DNA of 64,000 bases from an uncultured Pseudomonadota bacterium (lineage in GTDB: Bacteria; Pseudomonadota; Gammaproteobacteria; Burkholderiales; Methylophilaceae), in assembly GCA_903876765.1 (NCBI GenBank), contig CAIRBH010000048.1, forward strand, positions 1-64,000. The letters run 5' to 3'. Both the position numbers and the translations under genes were made by a program. Numbering within the stretch: position 1 is the first letter of the stretch; each line of letters begins with the position of its first letter. Below, piece by piece: positions 1 through 10,652 of this stretch. Under the pieces are notes generated by a model. That model searched no databases, had not been told where the DNA came from, and saw only the letters and a program-made list of their open reading frames with translations.

Positions 1-246
1 CACAATGTCTGCACCAGCTTTAAAGAATGGCTCAGCTTCGTAGAAACCAGCATCTGCTGTTTTCAAATCAACTAAGATTTTGTTGTTTGGGAATTTAGCA
101 CGTAAAACTTCAAGTAATTTGATACCGTTATGCTTAATGCAAGGTGTACCAATTTCCAAGATATCTACATGTGGAGCAACTTTGGTTGCTAAAGCGACGG
201 TACCGTCAAAATCTAATGAGTCTAATGCCATTTGGGTTTGTGCCAT
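1..246 (-). CDS. hps: 3-hexulose-6-phosphate synthase, partial (C-terminus outside window)
   Basis: Reverse-strand translation MAQTQMALDSLDFDGTVALATKVAPHVDILEIGTPCIKHNGIKLLEVLRAKFPNNKILVDLKTADAGFYEAEPFFKAGADIV; typical HPS N-terminus; GGAGG SD just upstream. Confidence 0.9.
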   Translation of the reverse strand, partial: MAQTQMALDSLDFDGTVALATKVAPHVDILEIGTPCIKHNGIKLLEVLRAKFPNNKILVDLKTADAGFYEAEPFFKAGADIV

Positions 247-461
247 GCTACATCCTCCAACTAAAAAGTAAATCTAGATAAGATTTACTTAAGATTAAAA
301 ATACGAATTGAATAGTTATTTTGTGCAGAAAACACACGTTTCGCGATAATAACACGCACTTAATATGAAATTAATAATTTTTTTGTTAATTTGGGCTTAT
401 TCGCCATATTTATGCTGATTTTCTCAATTTATTGACAGATTTTATATCAGATTTGCTAGGC

Positions 462-1523
462 TTATATCAGTAACTCTGACAGCGCATTAATCAGTAATTT
501 TGACTGTTCATCGGTACCGACGGTGATCCTGATATATGGTGCGATGCGGCTTGGCAACTTAAAGTGGCGCACAATAATATGTCGTTCTCGCAATAGTGCG
601 GCCAATGCTAGCCCATCTTTGATTTGATGCTTTGCAAAGATAAAATTTGCGCCAGAGGGCAGTACTGTAAAGCCCAGTTGAGTTAAATCACTCACCAGCG
701 CATCACGGCTAGCCATCACCTTGCTACAAGTCAATTTAAAATAAGCCTTATCTTGCATGGCGGCAATCGCGCCAGCTGAGGCCAAGCTATCAATCGGGTA
801 GGAATTAAAGCTATCTTTTACCCGCGTCAACGCCTCTATTAGGTCTTTTGCGCCTAATGCGTAGCCTACTCGCAAGCCAGCCAATGAGCGGGCTTTGGAC
901 AAGGTGTGTATCACCAATAAATTGGGGTAAGTATTGATTAAATGAACCGCAGATTCCGTACCGAAATCAACATAAGCTTCATCTACCACCACCACTGACT
1001 GCGTATTTATTTTTAGTAATCGCTCAATCTCATCCAAAGCCAGCGGTATGCCAGTCGGGGCATTAGGGTTGGGGAATATAATGCCGCCATTAGGCACATC
1101 ATAATCATCAATATTGATGGTGAAATCTTCGGCTAATGGGATGGCTTGGTATTCAATGTCGTATAAACCACAATACACTGGATAAAAACTATAAGTAATA
1201 TCAGGAAACAGCAAAGGCCTACTATGCTTTAAAAGTGCCTGAAAAACCTGTGCCAGTACTTCATCAGAACCATTGCCGACAAAAACTTGTTGCGCTGTTA
1301 GGCCATGCACATTGGCAATGGCCGCTTTTAGCGCATCTGAATTGGGGTCTGGATACAAACGCAACGCGTCAGTAGTGGCCAGCTTAATCGCCTCAATCAC
1401 CTTGGGGCTAGGCCCATAGGGGTTTTCATTAGTATTTAATTTAACTAAATTATCTAACTTGGGCTGCTCACCTGGTACATAAGGCGTGAGTTTATGTACG
1501 ACATCACTCCAAAATTTACTCAT
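462..1523 (-). CDS. hisC: Histidinol-phosphate aminotransferase
   Basis: PLP aminotransferase with [12 protein letters not shown] and [14 protein letters not shown] motifs; next to hisD/hisG. Confidence 0.95.
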   Translation of the reverse strand: MSKFWSDVVHKLTPYVPGEQPKLDNLVKLNTNENPYGPSPKVIEAIKLATTDALRLYPDPNSDALKAAIANVHGLTAQQVFVGNGSDEVLAQVFQALLKHSRPLLFPDITYSFYPVYCGLYDIEYQAIPLAEDFTINIDDYDVPNGGIIFPNPNAPTGIPLALDEIERLLKINTQSVVVVDEAYVDFGTESAVHLINTYPNLLVIHTLSKARSLAGLRVGYALGAKDLIEALTRVKDSFNSYPIDSLASAGAIAAMQDKAYFKLTCSKVMASRDALVSDLTQLGFTVLPSGANFIFAKHQIKDGLALAALLRERHIIVRHFKLPSRIAPYIRITVGTDEQSKLLINALSELLI

Positions 1524-2833
1524 GTTTGATTAGCTTTCAGCCTAAATTCTGCCGACCTAGCATGTGCCTGCAAGCCTTCTCCGTAAGCCAAGGTCGCCGC
1601 CACCTTGCCCAGCGTTTGCGCGCCTTGCTCTGACACCATAATCAAACTTGAGCGTTTTTGAAAGTCATAAACGCCTAAGGGAGATGAAAAACGCGCTGTA
1701 CGCGAAGTTGGCAACACATGATTAGGCCCAGCGCAATAATCTCCTAGGGCTTCACAAGTGTTTCTACCCATAAAAATAGCGCCCGCATGTTTGATTGTTT
1801 TGCTAAAGGCTAGTGGATCATCCATAGACAGCTCTAAGTGCTCAGGCGCAATATAGTTGCAAATTTCCGCCGCTTCAGCCAAATCCCGCACTTGAATCAG
1901 CGCACCTCTGTCCGTCAACGACTTAGTAATAATCTCTTTACGCGGCATTTCTGCCACTAATTTTTGTATGCTCGCGCTCACTTTCTCTAAAAAGTCAGCG
2001 TCAGGGCTTAGCAATATCGCTTGGGCTAATTCGTCATGCTCAGCTTGGCTGAACAAATCCATGGCCACCCAATCTGGGTTAGTTTTACCGTCACATATCA
2101 CTAAAATCTCTGAAGGCCCCGCCACCATATCAATACCGACCACACCAAATACACGTCGTTTTGCCGCAGCAACATAAGCATTACCAGGCCCTACCACTTT
2201 ATCTACCTGCGGCACGGTTTGTGTGCCGTAAGCCAATGCACCCACTGCTTGGGCGCCGCCTATACAAAACACCCTATCCACCCCCGAAATTGCCGCGGCG
2301 GCCAATACAAGCTGGTTTCTTTCACCATTGGGCGTAGGCACCACCATAATCAGCTCTTTAACACCCGCCACTTTAGCGGGAATCGCATTCATTAATACCG
2401 ATGAAGGATACGCCGCTTTGCCACCTGGCACGTACAAACCAACGCGATCTAGGCAAGTCACTTGTTGGCCGAGCAGCGTTCCATCGGCCTCGGTATAACT
2501 CCAAGAGCTCATCAGCTGCTTCTCGTGATAAATTCGTACCCTATCTGCGGCGAGCTGTAAAGCTGCGCGCTGGTCTTGCGGCAGCTCGTTTAAGGCGGCA
2601 TTTAAGGCCTGTTTGCTAATTTCCAGCTCAACTAAACTAGTTGCACTGGTTTTATCAAAACGGTTGGTATATTCCAAAACTGCAGCATCGCCACGTTTTT
2701 TAACATCTTTTAAAATGCCCGCGACAACCTCATCTACACTGTCATCTTGCGCCGTTTCAAAGGCAAGCAAAGCGTGCAAGTGCTGGTCAAAATCTATATC
2801 GCTAGTAGAAAATCGTCTAATATTTATCGTCAT
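1520..2833 (-). CDS. hisD: Histidinol dehydrogenase
   Basis: [22 protein letters not shown] and [11 protein letters not shown] motifs; overlaps hisC. Confidence 0.96.
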   Translation of the reverse strand: MTINIRRFSTSDIDFDQHLHALLAFETAQDDSVDEVVAGILKDVKKRGDAAVLEYTNRFDKTSATSLVELEISKQALNAALNELPQDQRAALQLAADRVRIYHEKQLMSSWSYTEADGTLLGQQVTCLDRVGLYVPGGKAAYPSSVLMNAIPAKVAGVKELIMVVPTPNGERNQLVLAAAAISGVDRVFCIGGAQAVGALAYGTQTVPQVDKVVGPGNAYVAAAKRRVFGVVGIDMVAGPSEILVICDGKTNPDWVAMDLFSQAEHDELAQAILLSPDADFLEKVSASIQKLVAEMPRKEIITKSLTDRGALIQVRDLAEAAEICNYIAPEHLELSMDDPLAFSKTIKHAGAIFMGRNTCEALGDYCAGPNHVLPTSRTARFSSPLGVYDFQKRSSLIMVSEQGAQTLGKVAATLAYGEGLQAHARSAEFRLKANQT

Positions 2834-2861
2834 ACCCTTAAACCTAACAATCTTAAATGAG

Positions 2862-3518
2862 TTATTTTTGAATTATTGACTTAGATGAAATTGCACTTAA
2901 AAATGCATCCATCATAGGTTGAATTTTTGCTCGATTTAACTTGAGTGACGCCTGATTGACTATCAAACGTGAGCTAATATCTCCCACCTCTTCTACAGCT
3001 TTGAGTTTGTTGGCACGTAGGGTGCTGCCTGTGCTGACTAAATCAACAATCACATCAGCTAAGCCAACCAATGGGCCTAACTCCATAGAGCCATATAGTT
3101 TAATTAAATCCACGTGCATGCCCTTGGCGGCAAAATGTTCGCGGGCTGTTTTGACATATTTAGTCACCACTTTTAAACGGGCACCGCTGCGAATTGATGC
3201 AAAATAGTCAAAATCTTCACGCACCGCGACCATCATTTTACATTTGGCAATTTGCAAATCTATAGGCTGATACAGCCCGTCGCCGCCATGCTCGTCTAAT
3301 ACATCTTTACCGGCAATGCCTAAATCGGCCGCGCCATATTGCACATAGGTCGGCACATCTGAAGCTCGGACAATAATCAATCGTACATCTTCAAGATTGG
3401 TGGCTAAAATCAGCTTGCGTGAAGACTCAGGGTCTTCTAAGGCATGAATGCCTGCCGCGGCTAATAACGGCGTTGTTTCTTCAAAAATGCGACCTTTTGA
3501 TAATGCGATAGTAATCAT
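2862..3518 (-). CDS. hisG: ATP phosphoribosyltransferase, short form
   Basis: [28 protein letters not shown] motifs; about 218 aa. Confidence 0.95.
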   Translation of the reverse strand: MITIALSKGRIFEETTPLLAAAGIHALEDPESSRKLILATNLEDVRLIIVRASDVPTYVQYGAADLGIAGKDVLDEHGGDGLYQPIDLQIAKCKMMVAVREDFDYFASIRSGARLKVVTKYVKTAREHFAAKGMHVDLIKLYGSMELGPLVGLADVIVDLVSTGSTLRANKLKAVEEVGDISSRLIVNQASLKLNRAKIQPMMDAFLSAISSKSIIQK

Positions 3519-3520
3519 TT

Positions 3521-4783
<1,263 letters not shown>

Positions 4784-5095
4784 TTACTTAGCCGCATCTA
4801 ACATAGTTTGCAGCTCGCCGTTTTCGTACATCGCACGCATAATGTCTGAGCCGCCTACAAACTCGCCATTGATATACAGCTGTGGGATGGTAGGCCAATT
4901 GGCATAGACTTTAATGCCTTCTCGTATTGCTTGGTCAGCCAGTACATCGACCGCAACATACTTGGCATGGCAGGCCTCTAAAATTTGTGTCGCCATGTTA
5001 GAAAACCCACATTGTGGAAATTTTGGACTACCTTTCATGTAAAGCACGACTGGGTTAGTGGTCACCGTTTGTTTAATTGTTACTTGTGCATCCAT
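4784..5095 (-). CDS. grxD: Monothiol glutaredoxin, Grx4 family
   Basis: CGFS active site (PKFPQCGFS), WPTIPQLYINGEFVGGSDI. Confidence 0.95.
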   Translation of the reverse strand: MDAQVTIKQTVTTNPVVLYMKGSPKFPQCGFSNMATQILEACHAKYVAVDVLADQAIREGIKVYANWPTIPQLYINGEFVGGSDIMRAMYENGELQTMLDAAK

Positions 5096-5148
5096 TTATC
5101 TCTCCATGACTGAATATTTTCATTAAATTTATTGTGCATCAATAAGCA

Positions 5149-5391
5149 CTAAGACTGACTCATCCATTGCGCTGGGGTGTAGGTTTTCATTGACAAAGCG
5201 TGAATTTCTGAGCGCATTCTATCGCCAAGCGCCGCGTATACTAGCTGGTGCTGTTGCACCATGTTTTTCCCTAAAAAAGCCGCGCTCACGATCTGCGCTT
5301 CAAAATGCGTGCCGTCATCACCTAATACTTGGATGTATTCACAGTCCAAATGCTGTGTAATGTATAACTCTAACTGTTTTGCACTTAACAC
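5149..5391 (-). CDS. BolA family protein (IbaG-like)
   Basis: Small BolA-fold protein, DGTHFEAQIVSAAFLGKNMVQQHQLVYAALGDRM; upstream of grxD/murA. Confidence 0.88.
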   Translation of the reverse strand: MLSAKQLELYITQHLDCEYIQVLGDDGTHFEAQIVSAAFLGKNMVQQHQLVYAALGDRMRSEIHALSMKTYTPAQWMSQS

Positions 5392-5463
5392 GATGACATC
5401 ACCTTTTTGACTTGGGCTTTTTTGACTTGGTCTTTTAAGTTGGGCTTTTAACTTTAGCCAAGC

Positions 5464-6264
5464 TTACGTTCTTAATTTATAGCCAGATTTTAGCATTTTT
5501 AGTGTAATCAGTGCTAACACTAAGAAAGACGTGCCAACAATCAACAAACTTACCCAGGGCGAAATGTCACCTTGCCCAAAAAATCCGTATCTAAATCCAT
5601 CTATCATGTAGAAAAACGGATTGAGCTGCGACACTTTTTGCCAAAAAGGTGGCAGTGAATGTATAGAATAAAACACGCCAGATAAAAAAGACAAAGGCAT
5701 GATAATGAAGTTTTGGAATACCGCCATCTGATCAAATCTATCGGCCCATATACCAGCAATAATGCCAAATGCGCCCAGTAAAGCGCTGCCCAATAAAGCA
5801 AATGCAATCATCATCCAAGGGTGCAGCACATGTATATCAACAACCCACATCGCCACTAAATAAATACATAAGCCAACACTCAAACCGCGAATAATGGCGG
5901 CACATAAAAATGCGATAAAGAATTCAAAATGCGTCAATGGCGTGAGTAAGACAAAAATCAAATTACCCATCACTTTGGACTGAATTAAGCTAGAAGAGCT
6001 ATTAGCAAAAGCGTTTTGCAAGACCGACATCATGATTAGGCCCGGTATCAAAAAAGTCGTATAGGGCACATCTTGATAAACTTGCACGTGCCCCGCCAAT
6101 ACATGTGAAAAAATCAGCAAATACAACAGCGCAGTAATGACTGGTGCTGCCACAGTTTGAAAGCCTACCCGCCAAAAACGCAGCATCTCTTTTTTTAACA
6201 GGGTCCAAGGCCCGCGAAACCTTGGACTGATGGATATGCCATACATTTTATAAACTTTAGCCAT
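5464..6264 (-). CDS. ABC-2 type transporter permease (YadH-like)
   Basis: Six hydrophobic segments, VFYSIHSLPPFWQKVSQLNPFFYMIDGFRYGFFG; paired with ATPase. Confidence 0.9.
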   Translation of the reverse strand: MAKVYKMYGISISPRFRGPWTLLKKEMLRFWRVGFQTVAAPVITALLYLLIFSHVLAGHVQVYQDVPYTTFLIPGLIMMSVLQNAFANSSSSLIQSKVMGNLIFVLLTPLTHFEFFIAFLCAAIIRGLSVGLCIYLVAMWVVDIHVLHPWMMIAFALLGSALLGAFGIIAGIWADRFDQMAVFQNFIIMPLSFLSGVFYSIHSLPPFWQKVSQLNPFFYMIDGFRYGFFGQGDISPWVSLLIVGTSFLVLALITLKMLKSGYKLRT

Positions 6265-7165
6265 GATGCTGTCCTACCAATGATAAAAATACGTCCTCTA
6301 AGTCGGCTTCGTTCAACTGCATATCTAGCACTTTAATATTAGCGCCCCTTAAAGCAGCTAAAACCAGCTCTATCTGTGCCATATCGCTCAATGCAAAGGT
6401 GAAAATGCCTTTTTCTTGGCTGCGCAACATCGTTAGAATTTCTACTGGCAAAACCACTTCACCTAAAGTGAGCCGTAATTTTTTTGCAGCAAATTTATTG
6501 AGTAAATTAGCGGTGCTATCTAAAGCTACGATTTCACCTTGCTTCATCATGCCCACTCGGCTGCATAAAGTTTCAGCTTCTTCTAAATAGTGTGTAGTTA
6601 AAATAATGGTATGACCATCTCGGTTAAGCTTTTTAATAAACTCCCACAGCATTTGGCGCAACTCTACATCTACGCCAGCAGTCGGTTCATCTAGCACTAT
6701 AACAGGTGGTTTGTGCGCCAAGGCTTGAGCGATAAGTGCTCTGCGCTTCATGCCACCAGAAAGCTTGCGCATATTAGTATGCGCTTTATCTGTAAGCCCT
6801 AGTCCTTCTAGGATTTCATCCACCCAAGCATCATTTTCTGGGCCACGACCAAAGTAGCCAGCCTGAAATCGCAACATTTCACGTACATTAAAAAATGGAT
6901 CAAATACAAGCTCTTGCGGCACGATACCTAATAATTGCCTAGCTTGCTGGTACTGATTGACCACATCAAAACCCATGACAGATACATCGCCAGCACTGGG
7001 TTTGATTAAGCCAGCTAAGATACCGATTAAGGTCGACTTACCTGCGCCATTGGGTCCTAATAAAGCAAAAAATTCGCCTTGTGCTATGGTTAAATCTATG
7101 CCTTTAAGTGCATGTAGATTGCCAAAATGCTTATGTATATTATCGATACGAATTGCAGGGGTCAT
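6257..7165 (-). CDS. ABC transporter ATP-binding protein (YadG-like)
   Basis: Walker A GPNGAGKST, LSGGMKRR signature, Walker B VIVLDEP. Confidence 0.93.
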   Translation of the reverse strand: MTPAIRIDNIHKHFGNLHALKGIDLTIAQGEFFALLGPNGAGKSTLIGILAGLIKPSAGDVSVMGFDVVNQYQQARQLLGIVPQELVFDPFFNVREMLRFQAGYFGRGPENDAWVDEILEGLGLTDKAHTNMRKLSGGMKRRALIAQALAHKPPVIVLDEPTAGVDVELRQMLWEFIKKLNRDGHTIILTTHYLEEAETLCSRVGMMKQGEIVALDSTANLLNKFAAKKLRLTLGEVVLPVEILTMLRSQEKGIFTFALSDMAQIELVLAALRGANIKVLDMQLNEADLEDVFLSLVGQHHG

Positions 7166-7322
7166 GGTGTTCTAAAAATTTAACCTTATTCTAAATTTGG
7201 CTGACGTTAAATGAAATATGGCCTGTTCTTCAACAAGCCGTCAGGAATTAGTGCGATAGATTTAGCATCAGACTTAAGACTATTTAGGCGGCTATTTAGG
7301 CAAAATTGACTACTATTATTGG

Positions 7323-7631
7323 CTAAGCTTGACGGATAGAAACAAATTCCGTGACCCCATAAAGCGCTAGCAAACGGCTTAAATTGAGGGGTAAATTAGC
7401 AAAACTGACTTTAGCCGAAGCGGCAAAAGCCCGCCGCTGCCATTCCAACATCAAACTCAGTGCGGCGGTATCGACTTTAGTCACTTGGGAAAAATCCACC
7501 GCAAATTCACCTAGCATGGACAAGGCTTCACTTTTAAGCAAAATCAAATTAGCATTGTCCATTAGCACCTCTCCAGAGATATGCCAATTGTTTGCCTCTT
7601 GAACAATATTCGCTGGCTTAAGCATAGTCAT
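7323..7631 (-). CDS. mlaB: STAS-domain protein, MlaB-like
   Basis: STAS-like fold (VDFSQVTKVDTAALSLMLEW); position in mla operon. Confidence 0.85.
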   Translation of the reverse strand: MTMLKPANIVQEANNWHISGEVLMDNANLILLKSEALSMLGEFAVDFSQVTKVDTAALSLMLEWQRRAFAASAKVSFANLPLNLSRLLALYGVTEFVSIRQA

Positions 7632-7646
7632 TTAAAATTGCACAGC

Positions 7647-8270
7647 CTATTTAAGCCCAGCGACGGTGTTTTTATCTGCCAGTTTTTTATTCAGACTATC
7701 TAAGCCATTTTGGCGAATTTCATTGCTAAATTGACTGCGATAATTGGTCACCAAACTAACGTTTTCTATCACAATGTCATAGACTTTCCAACCTGCAGGG
7801 CCTTTGACCAAACTGTAATCGACCGCAACTGGCTGGCCACCTGCTTGTAAAATCTGCGTTTTAACGCTAACGTTTTTTTCATCTGCTTCATAGCGCATGG
7901 GCTTATATTCAATGACTTGGTCTTTATATTTGCTAAGGGCGCTTGAGTATGTGCGCAGCAATAAGCTACGAAACTCTTTTTGAAATATCGCCTGCTGTTC
8001 TGGCGTGGCTGTTTTCCAATTTTTGCCAAGCACCATACGACATACGCGATCAAAATCAAAATTAGGTAAAATTTTATCTTCAATCACCGCATATAATTTT
8101 TGTTGATTGCCAGCTTGGATGTCTTTATCAGTTCTAATAATAATTAATACGTCATCTGCGGTTTGCTTAACCAGTACATCTGGCGCTAACTCTGCGTTAG
8201 CTATACCTGTAGCGGCGAATAAGCTCAAAAAAAAGCCAAAAGCCAGTAAGCATTTTACAAAAATCTTCAT
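7647..8270 (-). CDS. mlaC: Phospholipid-binding periplasmic protein MlaC
   Basis: Signal peptide; KILPNFDFDRVCRMVLGKNWKTATPEQQAIFQKEFRSLLLRTYSSAL. Confidence 0.93.
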   Translation of the reverse strand: MKIFVKCLLAFGFFLSLFAATGIANAELAPDVLVKQTADDVLIIIRTDKDIQAGNQQKLYAVIEDKILPNFDFDRVCRMVLGKNWKTATPEQQAIFQKEFRSLLLRTYSSALSKYKDQVIEYKPMRYEADEKNVSVKTQILQAGGQPVAVDYSLVKGPAGWKVYDIVIENVSLVTNYRSQFSNEIRQNGLDSLNKKLADKNTVAGLK

Positions 8271-8323
8271 TTAAACCCTTTTTTCAATTTAATGATTATA
8301 TAAATTAGGCTAACACACCCACG

Positions 8324-8887
8324 CTAAAACGGTGGGTCACCCAATTCGGTTGACTTGCCAGCCTTAGCATTCGCCGCTGGCGTATTATCTACAGCGTTTG
8401 GTACTGGCGTGTTGGTAACAGATTTTGTCTCGGTTTCAGAGGCCTTGCTAAACAAAAACTGACTAATCATTTTTTCTAGCACTATGGCATCTTGCGTTTT
8501 CGCGATTTTATCACCATTTTTCAACACCTCCTCGTCACCGCCCGCCTCAAGCCCAATGTATTGCTCGCCCAACAAACCTGCTGTGTAGATATTAGCAAAG
8601 GTATCGGTAGGAAATGCGTAGCGCTTATCTATTTTTATGCTGACCACTGCCTGATAATTCTTGCCATTAAACACGATGCTATCGACACGACCCACCAGCA
8701 CACCCGCGCTTTTAACTGGCGCATTAGGTTTTAAACTGCCGACATTTTCAAATGCAGCGGTGACGCTATAAGTTGCACCAATTTTACTAGAGGTTAAATT
8801 GCCTACTTTCATGGCAAGCCCCAGCAAAGCGGCAAAGCCTAACGCCACAAAAATGCCTACCCATAAATCTATTGTTGTTCTATCCAC
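8324..8887 (-). CDS. mlaD: MCE-family outer membrane lipid asymmetry protein MlaD
   Basis: N-terminal TM + MCE domain (YSVTAAFENVGSLKPNAPVKSAGVLVGRVDSI). Confidence 0.94.
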   Translation of the reverse strand: MDRTTIDLWVGIFVALGFAALLGLAMKVGNLTSSKIGATYSVTAAFENVGSLKPNAPVKSAGVLVGRVDSIVFNGKNYQAVVSIKIDKRYAFPTDTFANIYTAGLLGEQYIGLEAGGDEEVLKNGDKIAKTQDAIVLEKMISQFLFSKASETETKSVTNTPVPNAVDNTPAANAKAGKSTELGDPPF

Positions 8888-8933
8888 TTACCTTCCCCTC
8901 AAATAACATGCGCATATCCATGTGGCCTATACC

Positions 8934-9737
8934 TTACACAACCATCATAAATGATGTTAATACAAAATCTAAGGCCAATACTGTCAAGGATGAAATCACC
9001 ACTGTGCGGGTTGTGGCGCGGCTAACGCCTTCAGCCGTTGGTGGGGCATCAAAGCCCTCAAACAGGGCAATCATGGTACAAGCCACGCCAAATACCAAAC
9101 TTTTGATTAAACCATTGACGATATCTAGCCTAACATCCACATTAGCCTGCATTTGCGACCAAAATGCACCATCATCTACCCCGATGATAGGCACTGCAAC
9201 TAAATAGCCACCTAAAATACCGACCATAGAAAAAATAGTCGCCAATATCGGCATAGAAATAACCCCTGCCCAAAAGCGTGGCGCGACGACTCGTGCAATT
9301 GGATTAACCGCCATCATTTCCATGGCTGACAATTGCTCAGTGGCTTTCATTAAGCCTATTTCTGCAGTAATCGCCGTACCCGCACGACCCGCAAAAAGTA
9401 AAGCAGTGACTACTGGGCCCAGTTCACGCACCAATGCCAGCGCAACCAGTACGCCGATGGCCTCGGATGAACCATACTTTTGCAAGGTATTATAGCCTTG
9501 CAACGCCAGTACCATGCCTACAAAAAATGCTGACACGACTATGATTAGCAGCGACATCACCCCTGTAAAGTAAATCTCGCGCAAGGTTAGATTAAACCGC
9601 TTAAAACTCTCACCCGAATAAACGATGGCCAAACCAAACAGTCTAGCACCCACGCCCAAACGCCAAGTGCGCTCTATCATACGATGGCCTATGCCGCGTA
9701 ATTTATTTGCAATGCTGTTGAGTAAATTGTATTGCAT
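8934..9737 (-). CDS. mlaE: Lipid asymmetry ABC transporter permease MlaE
   Basis: LALVRELGPVVTALLFAGRAGTAITAEIGLMKATEQLSAMEMMAVNP. Confidence 0.95.
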   Translation of the reverse strand: MQYNLLNSIANKLRGIGHRMIERTWRLGVGARLFGLAIVYSGESFKRFNLTLREIYFTGVMSLLIIVVSAFFVGMVLALQGYNTLQKYGSSEAIGVLVALALVRELGPVVTALLFAGRAGTAITAEIGLMKATEQLSAMEMMAVNPIARVVAPRFWAGVISMPILATIFSMVGILGGYLVAVPIIGVDDGAFWSQMQANVDVRLDIVNGLIKSLVFGVACTMIALFEGFDAPPTAEGVSRATTRTVVISSLTVLALDFVLTSFMMVV

Positions 9738-9742
9738 GTTTT

Positions 9743-10588
9743 TTATTGCGCCTGTTCGGTCAGTAATTCTGATTGGTAATTAGCCGCAGGGTAATGAAAC
9801 GGCACAGGGCCATCTTTTTCACCATGCACAAATTGATGTACAAAGGGCAATGTAGACTGCATTAAATCAGCAGGCGTTCCCTCTGCCGCCACAACGCCAT
9901 CTGCCACAAAATAAACGTAATCGGCGATTAAAAAAGTTTCTTTAACATCATGCGACACAATAATAGAAGTGGCCCCCAACGCATCATTGAGGCTGCGGAT
10001 TAAATCGCACACTACCCCCATAGAAATTGGGTCTAGGCCAGCAAAAGGCTCGTCATACATGATAATTTCAGGGTCTAAGGCAATGGCGCGGGCTAAAGCC
10101 ACACGTCTAGCCATGCCGCCAGACAGCTCAGCTGGCATAAATTGATGTGCGCCACGCAAACCCACTGCATTCAACTTCATCAATACTAAATCTCTAATCA
10201 TAGATTCAGGCAAATCGGTTAATTCACGCATGGGAAAAGCGACATTATCGAATACACTTAAATCGGTAAATAATGCACCATGTTGAAATAACATACCCAT
10301 TTTTCGGCGCAATTTGTAGATGCCTTCACGGTCTTGTTGATGAACCACTTCACCTGCAACCCTTACTTGGCCTTTGCTCGGCTTGATTTGCCCACCAATT
10401 AAGCGCAGTAAAGTGGTTTTACCGCTGCCACTACCACCCATAATGGCCACAACTTTACCGCGCGGAAATAGCATATTAATGCCTTGATGCAATAAGCGTC
10501 CCTTGTATCCAAAGGATAAGTTATCAATTTCTACGATATTGGTGGTCATGGATTGCGTGCTAATTTTTAGACTTTTTATTAAGTCCAC
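9743..10588 (-). CDS. mlaF: Lipid asymmetry ABC transporter ATPase MlaF
   Basis: Walker A GGSGSGKTT, LSGGMARRVALARAIALDPEIIMYDEPFAGLDPISMG. Confidence 0.94.
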   Translation of the reverse strand: MDLIKSLKISTQSMTTNIVEIDNLSFGYKGRLLHQGINMLFPRGKVVAIMGGSGSGKTTLLRLIGGQIKPSKGQVRVAGEVVHQQDREGIYKLRRKMGMLFQHGALFTDLSVFDNVAFPMRELTDLPESMIRDLVLMKLNAVGLRGAHQFMPAELSGGMARRVALARAIALDPEIIMYDEPFAGLDPISMGVVCDLIRSLNDALGATSIIVSHDVKETFLIADYVYFVADGVVAAEGTPADLMQSTLPFVHQFVHGEKDGPVPFHYPAANYQSELLTEQAQ

Positions 10589-10652
10589 ATTCTAAAACAA
10601 TTTACCCGCTCTGCCACTATTTATATTGGTTATGCTATGCAGGAGCATACGA

